A DNA stretch of 64,000 bases from a bacterium (GTDB lineage: Bacteria; Joyebacterota; Joyebacteria; Joyebacterales; Joyebacteraceae). The position numbers were made by a program, and so were the translations under genes. This document shows positions 1 through 7,949 of this stretch, piece by piece. Every line of letters begins with the position of its first letter. Within the stretch, counting starts at the first letter, position 1. The DNA lies in the NCBI GenBank assembly GCA_025774935.1, contig JALGZK010000005.1, positions 248,001 to 312,000 of the forward strand. Direction: 5' to 3'. The notes beneath the pieces were generated by a model, which was not told where the DNA came from, did no database searches, and worked only from the letters and a program-made list of their open reading frames with translations.

Positions 1-274
1 GAGTCCCCATGTCACCGCCGATCCCACCGCCGAAGATCTCCCATTCGTCGTTGACCCAACGGACCAGGAGGAACCAGCTGCCACGGTAGACGACACCGTC
101 GTACTCATAGACGCCGTAGACGCGGTTTGTTTGGAAGTCGGGGAATGTCTCCCAACCAGGCACACAGTCCTGGGATCGAGCCTCCTGAGCGGACAGCGCG
201 AGCAGTGCAACGAGCAGGACAGCCAGAGAGACAGTGCGGAACGACGCAGGAACAGCGGAAATGGATGCCATCAT
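1..274 (-). CDS. secreted protein, N-terminal part only (runs off left edge)
   Basis: Translated by hand from the minus strand; absent from the ORF track because it is truncated. MMASISAVPASFRTVSLAVLLVALLALSAQEARSQDCVPGWETFPDFQTNRVYGVYEYDGVVYRGSWFLLVRWVNDEWEIFGGGIGG: signal peptide plus beta-propeller-like strand repeat. SD-like AGGAAGGAG upstream of ATG. Confidence 0.7.
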   Translation of the reverse strand, partial: MMASISAVPASFRTVSLAVLLVALLALSAQEARSQDCVPGWETFPDFQTNRVYGVYEYDGVVYRGSWFLLVRWVNDEWEIFGGGIGGDMGT

Positions 275-454
275 GACGACACTCCTTCCTCTTCTCTCAA
301 CCCCTATTATACCACTTCCGCCGCCTCGATGTTACGCTTCGACAGACGCACACGGGCCGCCAGGGCCACGCGGCAACGACACACTTGGTGGCTCTGTCCG
401 ACGGACTCAAACACGTAGGCGGAGGCCTGCCGTGCCCGGCACGCCGCCTAGTGC

Positions 455-500
455 TGGCGTCCCTAATGAGTGAGAGTCCGAGACACGTCGATCAATGGCT
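455..500. repeat. dispersed ~45-bp repeat, copy A
   Basis: TGGCGTCCCTAATGAGTGAGAGTCCGAGACACGTCGATCAATGGCT, alignable to copies B-D. Confidence 0.45.
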
Positions 501-632
501 TGAGGATATGGAATCGCTCAGGCAGGCGGCAATGAGCGCGGCCTGAGAATCAGCAAGGCGGCTTTCAGACCCCGATTGCAGTCCGCTCCCCGACCCCGGA
601 GGGATTCGAACCGGCCGGCTTGCGCCGGTCCG

Positions 633-1565
633 CTAGCGCCAGACGTAGTGATAGCCTAGGGTGAGCTTCTCGAAGTCACTGCCGGACTCGGTGACGATCC
701 CCGCGCTGTAACTCGCCCGGATGGCGTGATAGCGCTTGAACGGGAAGAAGACGGTCCCTCCGAGCCTCGAGTTGCGCTGCAGATCGGCCTTCGTCTCCTC
801 CCCGACGGTCGAGCGACCGCCGTGGTAGTAGTTCACATCCAGAGCCGCCCAGAAGCCGGGCCCTACCCGCTTGATCAGATGGAGCTCGGTGGAGAGGATC
901 GGCTCCTGCTCCCGCGTCGCGCCCAGGAACTCGTCGTTGTCACCGAAGAGCCACACGCCAGCCTCGAACTCCAGCATCCAGGTGGGGTGGAACGGCCAGA
1001 TGACCCCGAAGTCCGGCTTGAGGGCCCACCTGTTCGCCCCGACATTGATGAGTCTGTCTGTCTCGTAGATCCCGGTGGGCAGCCGAAGGGTGAGGCTCGT
1101 CCCTACCACTGTTCGCGGGTTCGCCACCAGCTCCTGGAACCCCGCGAAGTCGATGGTCGGGGCGCCCAGGATGTTGATGGAGGCGCTGACCTGCACGTCC
1201 CCAATCCCCGTGATCTCGCGGCTTCGCGGCTGTTCTTCATAGAAACCCTCAGACTTCCCGCTGACGAACGGAACGCCGAGCCGCGCGTTCGCGGTCCTGC
1301 CGAACAGGCTGAATGTCTGGAAGTAGGAAGGCATCAGGGCGTGGATGCTCGATTCCAGGCCGGTAATAGGCAGCGAGGGATCGGTCAGCACATCGCCGGT
1401 GGAGTACTCGTAGTTGAGAACGACCGCCTTCGTTCCGTTCGGCGCCGGCCAGTAGGCTCGCGGCCTGAGCTCCTGTGCGACGGCGGACAGGTGCAGGATG
1501 AGGACGCAGATGAAGGCCGCCGGAATCGCGACCAGCGCAGGAATGCTGCTTCTCCGCCCTCTCAT
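633..1565 (-). CDS. outer-membrane beta-barrel protein, MetA-pathway-of-phenol-degradation/transporter-like family
   Basis: Signal peptide, alternating beta-strand pattern, TSLTLRLPTGIYETDRLINVGANRWALKPDFGV. Confidence 0.6.
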   Translation of the reverse strand: MRGRRSSIPALVAIPAAFICVLILHLSAVAQELRPRAYWPAPNGTKAVVLNYEYSTGDVLTDPSLPITGLESSIHALMPSYFQTFSLFGRTANARLGVPFVSGKSEGFYEEQPRSREITGIGDVQVSASINILGAPTIDFAGFQELVANPRTVVGTSLTLRLPTGIYETDRLINVGANRWALKPDFGVIWPFHPTWMLEFEAGVWLFGDNDEFLGATREQEPILSTELHLIKRVGPGFWAALDVNYYHGGRSTVGEETKADLQRNSRLGGTVFFPFKRYHAIRASYSAGIVTESGSDFEKLTLGYHYVWR

Positions 1566-1745
1566 AGCTGCCTCTCCCGACTGCCGTCCGGTTCCCCGCT
1601 CCCCGCGCGAACTCGACCCGGTGGATCGTTGTGCTGGTGGGCGACAATGTACCTGAGCCCACGTTGCGCGTCAACCGGTACCGTCGCGCGCGGCGCGGTG
1701 GGAAGAAGCGAAGAGGAGTCCGGACTTGCGGACCCCCCTCAGGTG

Positions 1746-1791
1746 TGGCGTCCCTACCGCCTGAGATTTCGAAACACCTGGACCAGTGGCT
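1746..1791. repeat. dispersed ~45-bp repeat, copy B
   Basis: TGGCGTCCCTACCGCCTGAGATTTCGAAACACCTGGACCAGTGGCT. Confidence 0.55.
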
Positions 1792-1883
1792 GTGGCAACT
1801 TGAGGCGCTTAGGATGGTCGCAAGCGAGAGCAGGCTCTGGGCTTTGCTCACGTCCATTGGGTGAAATCGCCTCGACAACTCTC

Positions 1884-1912
1884 GTGACTGCGAGGGTGAA
1901 ATGTGCTATAAT
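1884..1912 (+). promoter_or_regulatory. putative sigma70-type promoter
   Basis: GTGACT (1884-1889), 17-nt spacer, TATAAT (1907-1912) with extended TGC; upstream of the 2180 CDS. Confidence 0.45.
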
Positions 1913-2179
1913 CATTAAAGTCATACGGTCAGGAGACAGGGTAGATGCCGTTTGTCTCTTACGTGCACTATGCCGAGGTGGATTGCCCTTCCCTTTGAAA
2001 CCATGGAGTCAGAACTTGGGCTCTTCGTGTCGTGGAAGTACACTGCTGAGTGAGTGAGTCGAGAAGCAGGAGAAAGAAGGGAATTGCAGGGGTCAGGTCA
2101 GGACCCCTGGCCGCTCAGGAAGTTGCGAATGTTCGGGAAGAGGTGCGCGTAAAACCGCACCCCAGATGGAGGTGTATGA

Positions 2180-3040
2180 ATGAAGAGCATGCAGGCTGTT
2201 GACCATCATCGCGTTGTCTTGCCAGTCGTTCTCTGTCTTTGCTTCGTCTTGCTGGGCGTTCGAACTGCGCGAGCTGTCGATTATGATCTCGAGGATCTAT
2301 TGCCCAACCTCAGCTTCGAGTCCGGTCTCACGGGATGGAGCTACACGGGCGCCGGCGTCAACCCCGACACCTACCTCACGGACGACGAGTGGAGTGTGCA
2401 GACGTGGTCTGCGTCGTCTCCGTTCTACAGCGATGCCGAGCTGGCCACCTATTACCCCGGTCAGCCGTGGGGCCTTGATCCGGACATCACCCATATCGAT
2501 CAGAGTGGCGTGGTGGGCGATCCCACCGTGACGATTACGGCTGCCGTGGGTTCGCATTTCGTAGGGTCAAGGCAGGACGGATACGAGGGCCACTACCGTC
2601 GCGACCCCAGTGAGCCCCCGCAGCCATCCGGGGGATTCTACGACACGAGTTTCCAGCTGACTACCGATTCCACCGCAGGATCGTTCCAGACTGGTGACAC
2701 TTTCACGATCAGATTGTGGGGCCTGCGCGGCCGCCTGCGTCAGGACTGGGGTGTGCCGAACGCGAATTCGCCGGGCAGCGCGTCGATCCTGAGAGCGCGG
2801 CTTACTGGCGGCACCTTCTCAGTTGGAAACATCAACTTCACCGCGTGGGACGGCATGCCTGACGGGAACTGGTACTGGCAGGACCTCACTTGGACGCTGG
2901 AGTCGGATACTGCAAGTATCAGATTGGTCATCACAGCACGGAATCAGAACCACGATCGCTTTGTCGCGGTTGACTCTGGGACTCCATCGAGCCCCGTTGA
3001 GAGCGCGACCTGGGGGACGATCAAGGCACTGTACCGATAG
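2180..3040 (+). CDS. secreted protein, probable carbohydrate-binding-type jelly-roll fold
   Basis: Signal peptide then LPNLSFESGLTGWS, a typical start of CBM-like domains. Confidence 0.5.
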   Translation: MKSMQAVDHHRVVLPVVLCLCFVLLGVRTARAVDYDLEDLLPNLSFESGLTGWSYTGAGVNPDTYLTDDEWSVQTWSASSPFYSDAELATYYPGQPWGLDPDITHIDQSGVVGDPTVTITAAVGSHFVGSRQDGYEGHYRRDPSEPPQPSGGFYDTSFQLTTDSTAGSFQTGDTFTIRLWGLRGRLRQDWGVPNANSPGSASILRARLTGGTFSVGNINFTAWDGMPDGNWYWQDLTWTLESDTASIRLVITARNQNHDRFVAVDSGTPSSPVESATWGTIKALYR

Positions 3041-3159
3041 TCTGCAGCTGCGTCTGTCAGAGACCGCTTTCTGCCCATAGACCACCCCTATGTGATCCGG
3101 TGAGAGCCTAGCTCTCAAACTGGACCAGTTCTAGGAGGTCAGGTCATACGAAGAAGGCA

Positions 3160-3188
3160 AACACCCGCCTCTTAAGGAGGCGGGTGTT
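3160..3188. terminator. perfect 12-bp hairpin, probable terminator of the 2180-3040 gene
   Basis: AACACCCGCCTC-TTAAG-GAGGCGGGTGTT. Confidence 0.6.
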
Positions 3189-3362
3189 CGCATGAGAGGC
3201 GTGCGACTGTGGCTGCCGTCTCTCGGGAACCGGCATCCGTGCTCCGGCTCAGTCGCCGCTCGAAGAGGACGAACCGGGGTTCTAGGAGACGACGAAGACG
3301 ATCGTGCTGAAGTAGCGTCACCAGCTTGCAGTCTGCAGAGCCGCAAAGACCACGGCCCCAAA

Positions 3363-3407
3363 GGAGTCCCCAATGCTGAGAAGTTGGAACCGGGTGGTGA
3401 AGTGGCT
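3363..3407. repeat. dispersed ~45-bp repeat, copy C
   Basis: GGAGTCCCCAATGCTGAGAAGTTGGAACCGGGTGGTGAAGTGGCT; near-identical core to copy D. Confidence 0.6.
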
Positions 3408-3509
3408 CAGATCCATCTCCCGACTGCCGTGAGGGGTCGTGTTCCCTGGTGGCGCCCAGAGGCTGATGTGCTACGATGGGTGCAGTCCCTCAACTGCAGG
3501 AGGTCGAGC

Positions 3510-3773
3510 ATGCACATCAGCCTCGCGCCCACGCCCCTCTTGGCCCTCCCTGTCACCTCCCCTGCCGCCACGATCCGCGTCGACCTGAGCGGCGGTGGCG
3601 ACTTCACTCATATCCAACCGGCGATCGATGCCGCCAGCGCCAGAGGCAGTCATGCCGGCGGCCTCAGCACCTGCACCCTACCTCCAGAAGTGGGACGACG
3701 ACCGAGGGTAGGTAAACGCGCTATCCGTTCTTTGGGCTGCTCCTCAGCCCGCTCCTCCCCTCGGCAGCGATGA
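3510..3773 (+). pseudogene. remnant of secreted parallel beta-helix (pectate-lyase-like) protein, N-terminus only
   Basis: SD AGGAGG, then MHISLAPTPLLALPVTSPAATIRVDLSGGGDFTHIQPAIDAASA, typical beta-helix N-terminus; the expected GDTV..PGTY continuation is lost in this frame and a stop follows. Confidence 0.45.
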
Positions 3774-3834
3774 GCTTCAGCTCCGTTCCGGTGGTCGGCA
3801 ACGCGCGCAAGCTCCGAGGCACCGAGGTGTAGAG

Positions 3835-4653
3835 ATGCGCAGAAACAGCCCGCGAGGAAAGCCAAACCTGCGCCGGGTCCTGATTGCGATCGGGATCGGG
3901 GCCGTACTGGGCGTGGTCCTTCTTCACCCAGTGACCATGGCCATCTACTGGATCGAGTTCCGAGGAAGCCTGGCAGGCAGCGAGAACACCATCTGGCACT
4001 TTGTCAGTGACCGGATGGTAGCATCTTTCACACTCGCTATGGCTCCGATGATGCTCATCTTCGCCGTGCTCGGAGCGGGCATCGGCGGAATCTACGCCGC
4101 GATCGATGCAAGGCTGCGGAGTTCCGTGCGGGCAATATCCCGCCTGGAGAAGGAGATTGCCCGTGACGTGCCCACGCTGATCCGGCTTGGCGAGAGCGAA
4201 TACGTCGAGTTCAAATCGACCGCACGATGGGATTTGTTCCAGGGGAAGGTGAACAAGACGCTCGGGGACACCGTGGCGAAGTCAATCGCCGCATTCGCCA
4301 ACCACCACGGCGGGAGCCTTCTTATCGGGGTCGGTGATGATGGTGAGATCGTCGGTCTCGACTTCGACTGCCGCACGCTCAAGAAGCCCGACGCCGACGG
4401 TTTCGAGCAGTTCATCATGACCCTTGTGCGAGAGCGCCTGGGCGGACACGTCTGTCGCCTGGTCCACCTGCTCTTCACGGATGTGGAGGGCCGGGAGGTC
4501 TGCCGAGTGATTGTCGAACCCGCCGACGGCCCCGTGTTCTTCAACGACGGGATGCAGACACGCCTGTTTGTCAGGACGGGCAACGCGAGCCGGGAGCTCG
4601 ACGCCCGCGAGACACTCAAGTACGTGGCGGCTCGCTGGAATCGGCCTGCTTGA
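3835..4653 (+). CDS. membrane-anchored Schlafen AlbA_2-domain protein
   Basis: Two N-terminal TM segments, a coiled linker, then ESEYVEFKSTARWDL...KSIAAFANHHGGSLLIGVGDDGEIVGL, the AlbA_2 signature. Confidence 0.75.
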   Translation: MRRNSPRGKPNLRRVLIAIGIGAVLGVVLLHPVTMAIYWIEFRGSLAGSENTIWHFVSDRMVASFTLAMAPMMLIFAVLGAGIGGIYAAIDARLRSSVRAISRLEKEIARDVPTLIRLGESEYVEFKSTARWDLFQGKVNKTLGDTVAKSIAAFANHHGGSLLIGVGDDGEIVGLDFDCRTLKKPDADGFEQFIMTLVRERLGGHVCRLVHLLFTDVEGREVCRVIVEPADGPVFFNDGMQTRLFVRTGNASRELDARETLKYVAARWNRPA

Positions 4654-4720
4654 GGACACCCGTGCCGTCGCAAAGGTGCCCACCTGATCGCACCGCAAGT
4701 GGAGTATATGCGGGGAACGG

Positions 4721-4756
4721 ACTACGAGAGCCACCCATCCGGGTGGCTCTCGTAGT
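4721..4756. terminator. perfect 16-bp stem, 4-nt loop hairpin between convergent genes
   Basis: ACTACGAGAGCCACCC-ATCC-GGGTGGCTCTCGTAGT. Confidence 0.65.
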
Positions 4757-4802
4757 TGGCGTCCCAAATGCTGAGAAGTTGGAACCAAGTAGTCAGGTGG
4801 CT
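4757..4802. repeat. dispersed ~45-bp repeat, copy D, abutting the hairpin
   Basis: TGGCGTCCCAAATGCTGAGAAGTTGGAACCAAGTAGTCAGGTGGCT. Confidence 0.6.
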
Positions 4803-4831
4803 CACCGAAGTGAGCCACCTGCTTCCGAGAT

Positions 4832-4860
4832 CGCGTCCATGGCGCTGAGAGGCTAGAGCC
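4832..4860. repeat. degenerate partial copy F of the dispersed repeat
   Basis: CGCGTCCATGGCGCTGAGAGGCTAGAGCC against GGCGTCCCAAATGCTGAGAAGTTGGAACC. Confidence 0.3.
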
Positions 4861-4933
4861 CCCCACAAGACCGCACCCGGGCCATCGACCCGGGTCCCAG
4901 AGAAACAGCTGGCCTGATGCCGACCACTACACT

Positions 4934-5020
4934 TCACTTGAGCAGCATCATCCGACGGGCCAGAGCCCTGTCCCGCGTCACCGAGCCGGAACTCCGGCCA
5001 GTCTCCGGGCACAGAGCCAC
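4934..5020 (-). pseudogene. possible fragment of FlgD-like/T9SS-like C-terminal tail
   Basis: Minus-strand ...GSVTRDRALARRMMLLK* resembles the ending of FlgD-Ig-like C-terminal domains; no intact upstream ORF. Confidence 0.25.
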
Positions 5021-5091
5021 AGTCAAGGCGAGGAGCAGCGCAAGAGCCCGCGACACAGTCGGTCCTCCTCCGGCAACCGCCGACGAGCGTC

Positions 5092-5919
5092 CTATCTGAC
5101 GTCGAGCGGTGAGTAGGTGTACTCGAGAGTCACGCCGTACAGCTCGTAAGTCAGCCCGTCGATGTAGTCCGCGGTCACGTCGATGAAGTAGCTGTACGCC
5201 TCGTTGTCGACCAGGGCATAATCGATGGTGTCGTCGTAGCTACTGCTCGGTTCACCCGAGTAGTTGTTCGTATAGGTGTACGCCATCGCATCGAACCATC
5301 CCGTGGACAGGACTCCCCTGTAGAGCTGGATGTGCACCCAGTCTTCCAAGCTCGACATAGACCAGTAAGAGGTCATCTTGGTAATCGTGGCGCCGTGCGG
5401 GAGGTTGACGGGCGCCACGAGCCATCGGCCGGTGACCCAGTAGCCCACGTTCACGTAATACTCCAGTGGATTATCGGGGTACCTGGATATGAACGCAGCG
5501 GGCGAGACAGTCACGTAACCCGTCCGCTCTCCTCCTCCGACGACCTCCTCTGCGATCTCCGCGCGGAACGCGTACGGCACCGAGGCCAGTTGGATGCGCG
5601 GCGTCAGCTCGGGCTCGTAGTTGACCGCGATTCCGAGCTCGTAGTGCCCGGAGAAGTCCAAGTGGATCGGCGTTCCAGACCCGAGCAGGACATCGAAGCG
5701 ACCGTCCATCGTCGTGACGATCTGCTCCTCTATCCAGCTCGGATCTCCGGACCCGACCTGGTACAGGGTGAACGTCACGTCGTAGGTCCCGTCCGGCACG
5801 ACGTTGCCGTCCGAGTCCTTGAGGACGCCCTGGAACGAGACGGTCCTGGGTACGTCGGCAGTACTCAGCGCCGCGCAGGCGACGAGGATCACCGCCACGG
5901 CAATGGCGCAACGAGGCAT
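5092..5919 (-). CDS. secreted protein with N-terminal SFQGVLKDSDGNVVPDGTYDVTFTLYQ beta-sandwich domain
   Basis: Signal peptide; ELTPRIQLASVPYAFRAEIAE typical of secreted tail-fibre/phospholipase-like domains. Confidence 0.55.
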   Translation of the reverse strand: MPRCAIAVAVILVACAALSTADVPRTVSFQGVLKDSDGNVVPDGTYDVTFTLYQVGSGDPSWIEEQIVTTMDGRFDVLLGSGTPIHLDFSGHYELGIAVNYEPELTPRIQLASVPYAFRAEIAEEVVGGGERTGYVTVSPAAFISRYPDNPLEYYVNVGYWVTGRWLVAPVNLPHGATITKMTSYWSMSSLEDWVHIQLYRGVLSTGWFDAMAYTYTNNYSGEPSSSYDDTIDYALVDNEAYSYFIDVTADYIDGLTYELYGVTLEYTYSPLDVR

Positions 5920-5985
5920 CTTACCCTCCCTTGTCGACGGAGCGCCTCGGTCAGAGGTCTCGCGGATGCAGCCGCGCGTCCGACT

Positions 5986-6290
5986 CTACTTGAGCAGCAC
6001 CACCATTCCCTCGCGGTGCTTGCCGTCTGCGTCCGCCGGGCAGAAGTAGACACCGGTGGCCAGACTCCTGGCGGCGTCCTCGCGGCCGTCCCACGACTCC
6101 GCGTGTCTCCCCGCTTCATTCGGAGAGTCGTCCAGGAGCGTCCGCACGAGAGCCCAGACGCATCGGAGATCCTGAGACTCACACGAGCGGGCTCCGGCAC
6201 GCCGAGTGCGAGCGTCGCCTTCGAGTTGAACGGGTCCGGACGCGCCGGGTAGACGTCGAGCGACGCACGGACTGAGCGTCCCAGGTGCAA
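5986..6290 (-). pseudogene. frameshifted FlgD-Ig/T9SS-like C-terminal sorting domain remnant
   Basis: LDVYPARPDPFNSKATLALGVPEPARVSLRISDASG in one frame continues as LVRTLLDDSPNEAGRHAESWDGREDAARSLATGVYFCPADADGKHREGMVVLLK* in another; 1-nt deletion near 6151. Confidence 0.65.
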
Positions 6291-6643
6291 GCCCGTCGGA
6301 TAGCTCTCCAGTCGCGCGAGGTGGACCCGCGTTGTTCGTGCGATCAGCAGCGCTTCTGGGACAACGTGCGACAGTGCCTGAGGGTGTTGGTAAGCCCCTC
6401 ATAACTTATCACATCAGGTCAAGGGAATCAACAGACGAGCGACTGGTCGGCGGGGTGGGTCAAAGCCCCAGCACGCGTGTGGCTGAGCTGTCAGACTCAC
6501 CACAGGCCAGGGAGGAAGCGCATGCGCGCCGGCGGTCTCAGAGCAGAGAGCCCGTGCTGCTCTGCCGATCTCACGCATCGGGCGGGTTCCAACCTCACGT
6601 CGGGGTACAACGAGAAAGGCACACAGAGTGGGCCCTTCCTGCC

Positions 6644-6670
6644 GGCGTCCCTAACGGAATTCGAACCGAC
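6644..6670 (-). repeat. tRNA 3'-end-like fragment / repeat copy E
   Basis: Minus strand GTCGGTTCGAATTCCGTTAGGGACGCC resembles T-loop plus acceptor 3' strand; no matching tRNA body. Confidence 0.3.
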
Positions 6671-6721
6671 TGGCCCGACGGACGCGGACTGATTCCGGCC
6701 TCACGGTCCGCTCGGGATCCG

Positions 6722-7924
6722 CTACCCCAGTTCCTTCTCGAGTCGCTTCTTGAGTGCGGGGAGCACTTCGAAGACGTCGCCGACGATCCCGAACGTCGCG
6801 GTCTTGAAGATCGGCGCGTCGGGATCCTTGTTCACGGCGACGATGCACTTGGAGGACTGCATGCCCGCGAGGTGCTGCACGGCGCCCGATATTCCGCAGG
6901 CGACGTAGAGCTTCGGCTGGACCGTTTTCCCCGTCTGACCCACCTGGTGCGAGTAAGGAATCCACCCGGCGTCGACCGCCGCGCGCGACGCGCCGACGGC
7001 CCCCCCTAAAACCTGCGCGAGGTCTTCGACCAGGTTGAAGTTCTCCGGGGCACCGAGTCCGCGGCCGCCGGACACGATGACGTCGGCCTCCGCGATGTTC
7101 ACGGTCTGCGTGAGGTCCTTCACGAACTCGACGAACTCCGTTCGGGACTCGAGGAGCCCGACCGGAGCGTCGGCCTTCACGATCTCGCCCTTCCGCGCGG
7201 GATCGGGATCGAGAGCGGTCATCACCTTGTGGCGAACAGTCGCCATTTGGGGACGGTGGTTCGGGCAGACTATCGTGGCCATGATGTTCCCGCCGAACGC
7301 CGGCCGCGTCTGCATCAGGAGTCCGTCGTCGCCGATCGCGAGACCAGTGCAGTCGGCGGTGAGACCGCTCCTGACCTTGATGGCGACACGCGGGATGAGC
7401 GACCGTCCGACCGAGGTCCCTCCGGTCAGGACGATCTCCGGCTTGTGCTCGTCTATCAGAGAGGCGACGACGTTCGAGTACGGCTCGTCGAGGTAGTGCT
7501 CGAGCGCCGGGTTGTCGACGACATAGACGGTGTCCGCGCCGTGGGCGACCAGGTCGTTCCCGAGGTCCCCGACGTTCGAGCCCATGAGGACGGCCGAGAG
7601 CGTCGTGCCGAGCGTGTCGGCGAGCTCTCTCCCCTTCCCGAGGAGCTCGTACGATACGCCGTGCATCTCGCCGTCGCGCTGCTCGGCCACGATCCAGACG
7701 CCGCGGTACCCTTCGGTCGAGGGACGTTCGGCAGCCGCGTCCTTTCGGAGGATGATCGCGTCGAACTTGCACGGCTCAACGCACGCGCCGCAGAGCGTGC
7801 AGTTGTCCTTGATGACGGCGATGCCGTCCACCATCTCGATGGCGTCGTAGAGGCAGGCCTTGATGCAGAGCTCGCAGCCTACACAGCGGTCCTCGAGTAC
7901 CTCGATGCTGCTCAACGCCTTGAC
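6722..7924 (-). CDS. etfA: electron transfer flavoprotein alpha subunit with N-terminal 2[4Fe-4S] ferredoxin domain
   Basis: DRCVGCELCIKACLYDAIEMVDGIAVIKDNCTLCGACVEPCKFDAI then ETF-alpha FAD domain (GGRGLGAPENFNLVEDLAQVLGGAVGASRAAVDAGWIPYSHQVGQTGKTV). GTG start inferred after the etfB stop. Confidence 0.9.
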   Translation of the reverse strand, partial: VKALSSIEVLEDRCVGCELCIKACLYDAIEMVDGIAVIKDNCTLCGACVEPCKFDAIILRKDAAAERPSTEGYRGVWIVAEQRDGEMHGVSYELLGKGRELADTLGTTLSAVLMGSNVGDLGNDLVAHGADTVYVVDNPALEHYLDEPYSNVVASLIDEHKPEIVLTGGTSVGRSLIPRVAIKVRSGLTADCTGLAIGDDGLLMQTRPAFGGNIMATIVCPNHRPQMATVRHKVMTALDPDPARKGEIVKADAPVGLLESRTEFVEFVKDLTQTVNIAEADVIVSGGRGLGAPENFNLVEDLAQVLGGAVGASRAAVDAGWIPYSHQVGQTGKTVQPKLYVACGISGAVQHLAGMQSSKCIVAVNKDPDAPIFKTATFGIVGDVFEVLPALKKRLEKELG

Positions 7925-7949
7925 TCCCCGGCCGGTCGGACCGGCCCCG

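Noticed and set aside
580-640. Complete tRNA gene suggested by GGTTCGAATCCC
   Set aside because: T-stem does not pair, no D or anticodon arm, no acceptor complement.
726-2057. 443-aa plus-strand ORF
   Set aside because: Antisense of the 633-1565 outer-membrane protein gene and low-complexity charged composition.
3192-3773. 193-aa ORF as one intact gene
   Set aside because: It combines repeat copy C and the beta-helix stub; only the part from 3510 has a start, an SD and recognisable homology.
6332-7009. GVPNGIRTD-containing ORF as a protein
   Set aside because: GVPNGIRT is a familiar spurious translation of antisense tRNA 3' ends; no real coding pattern.
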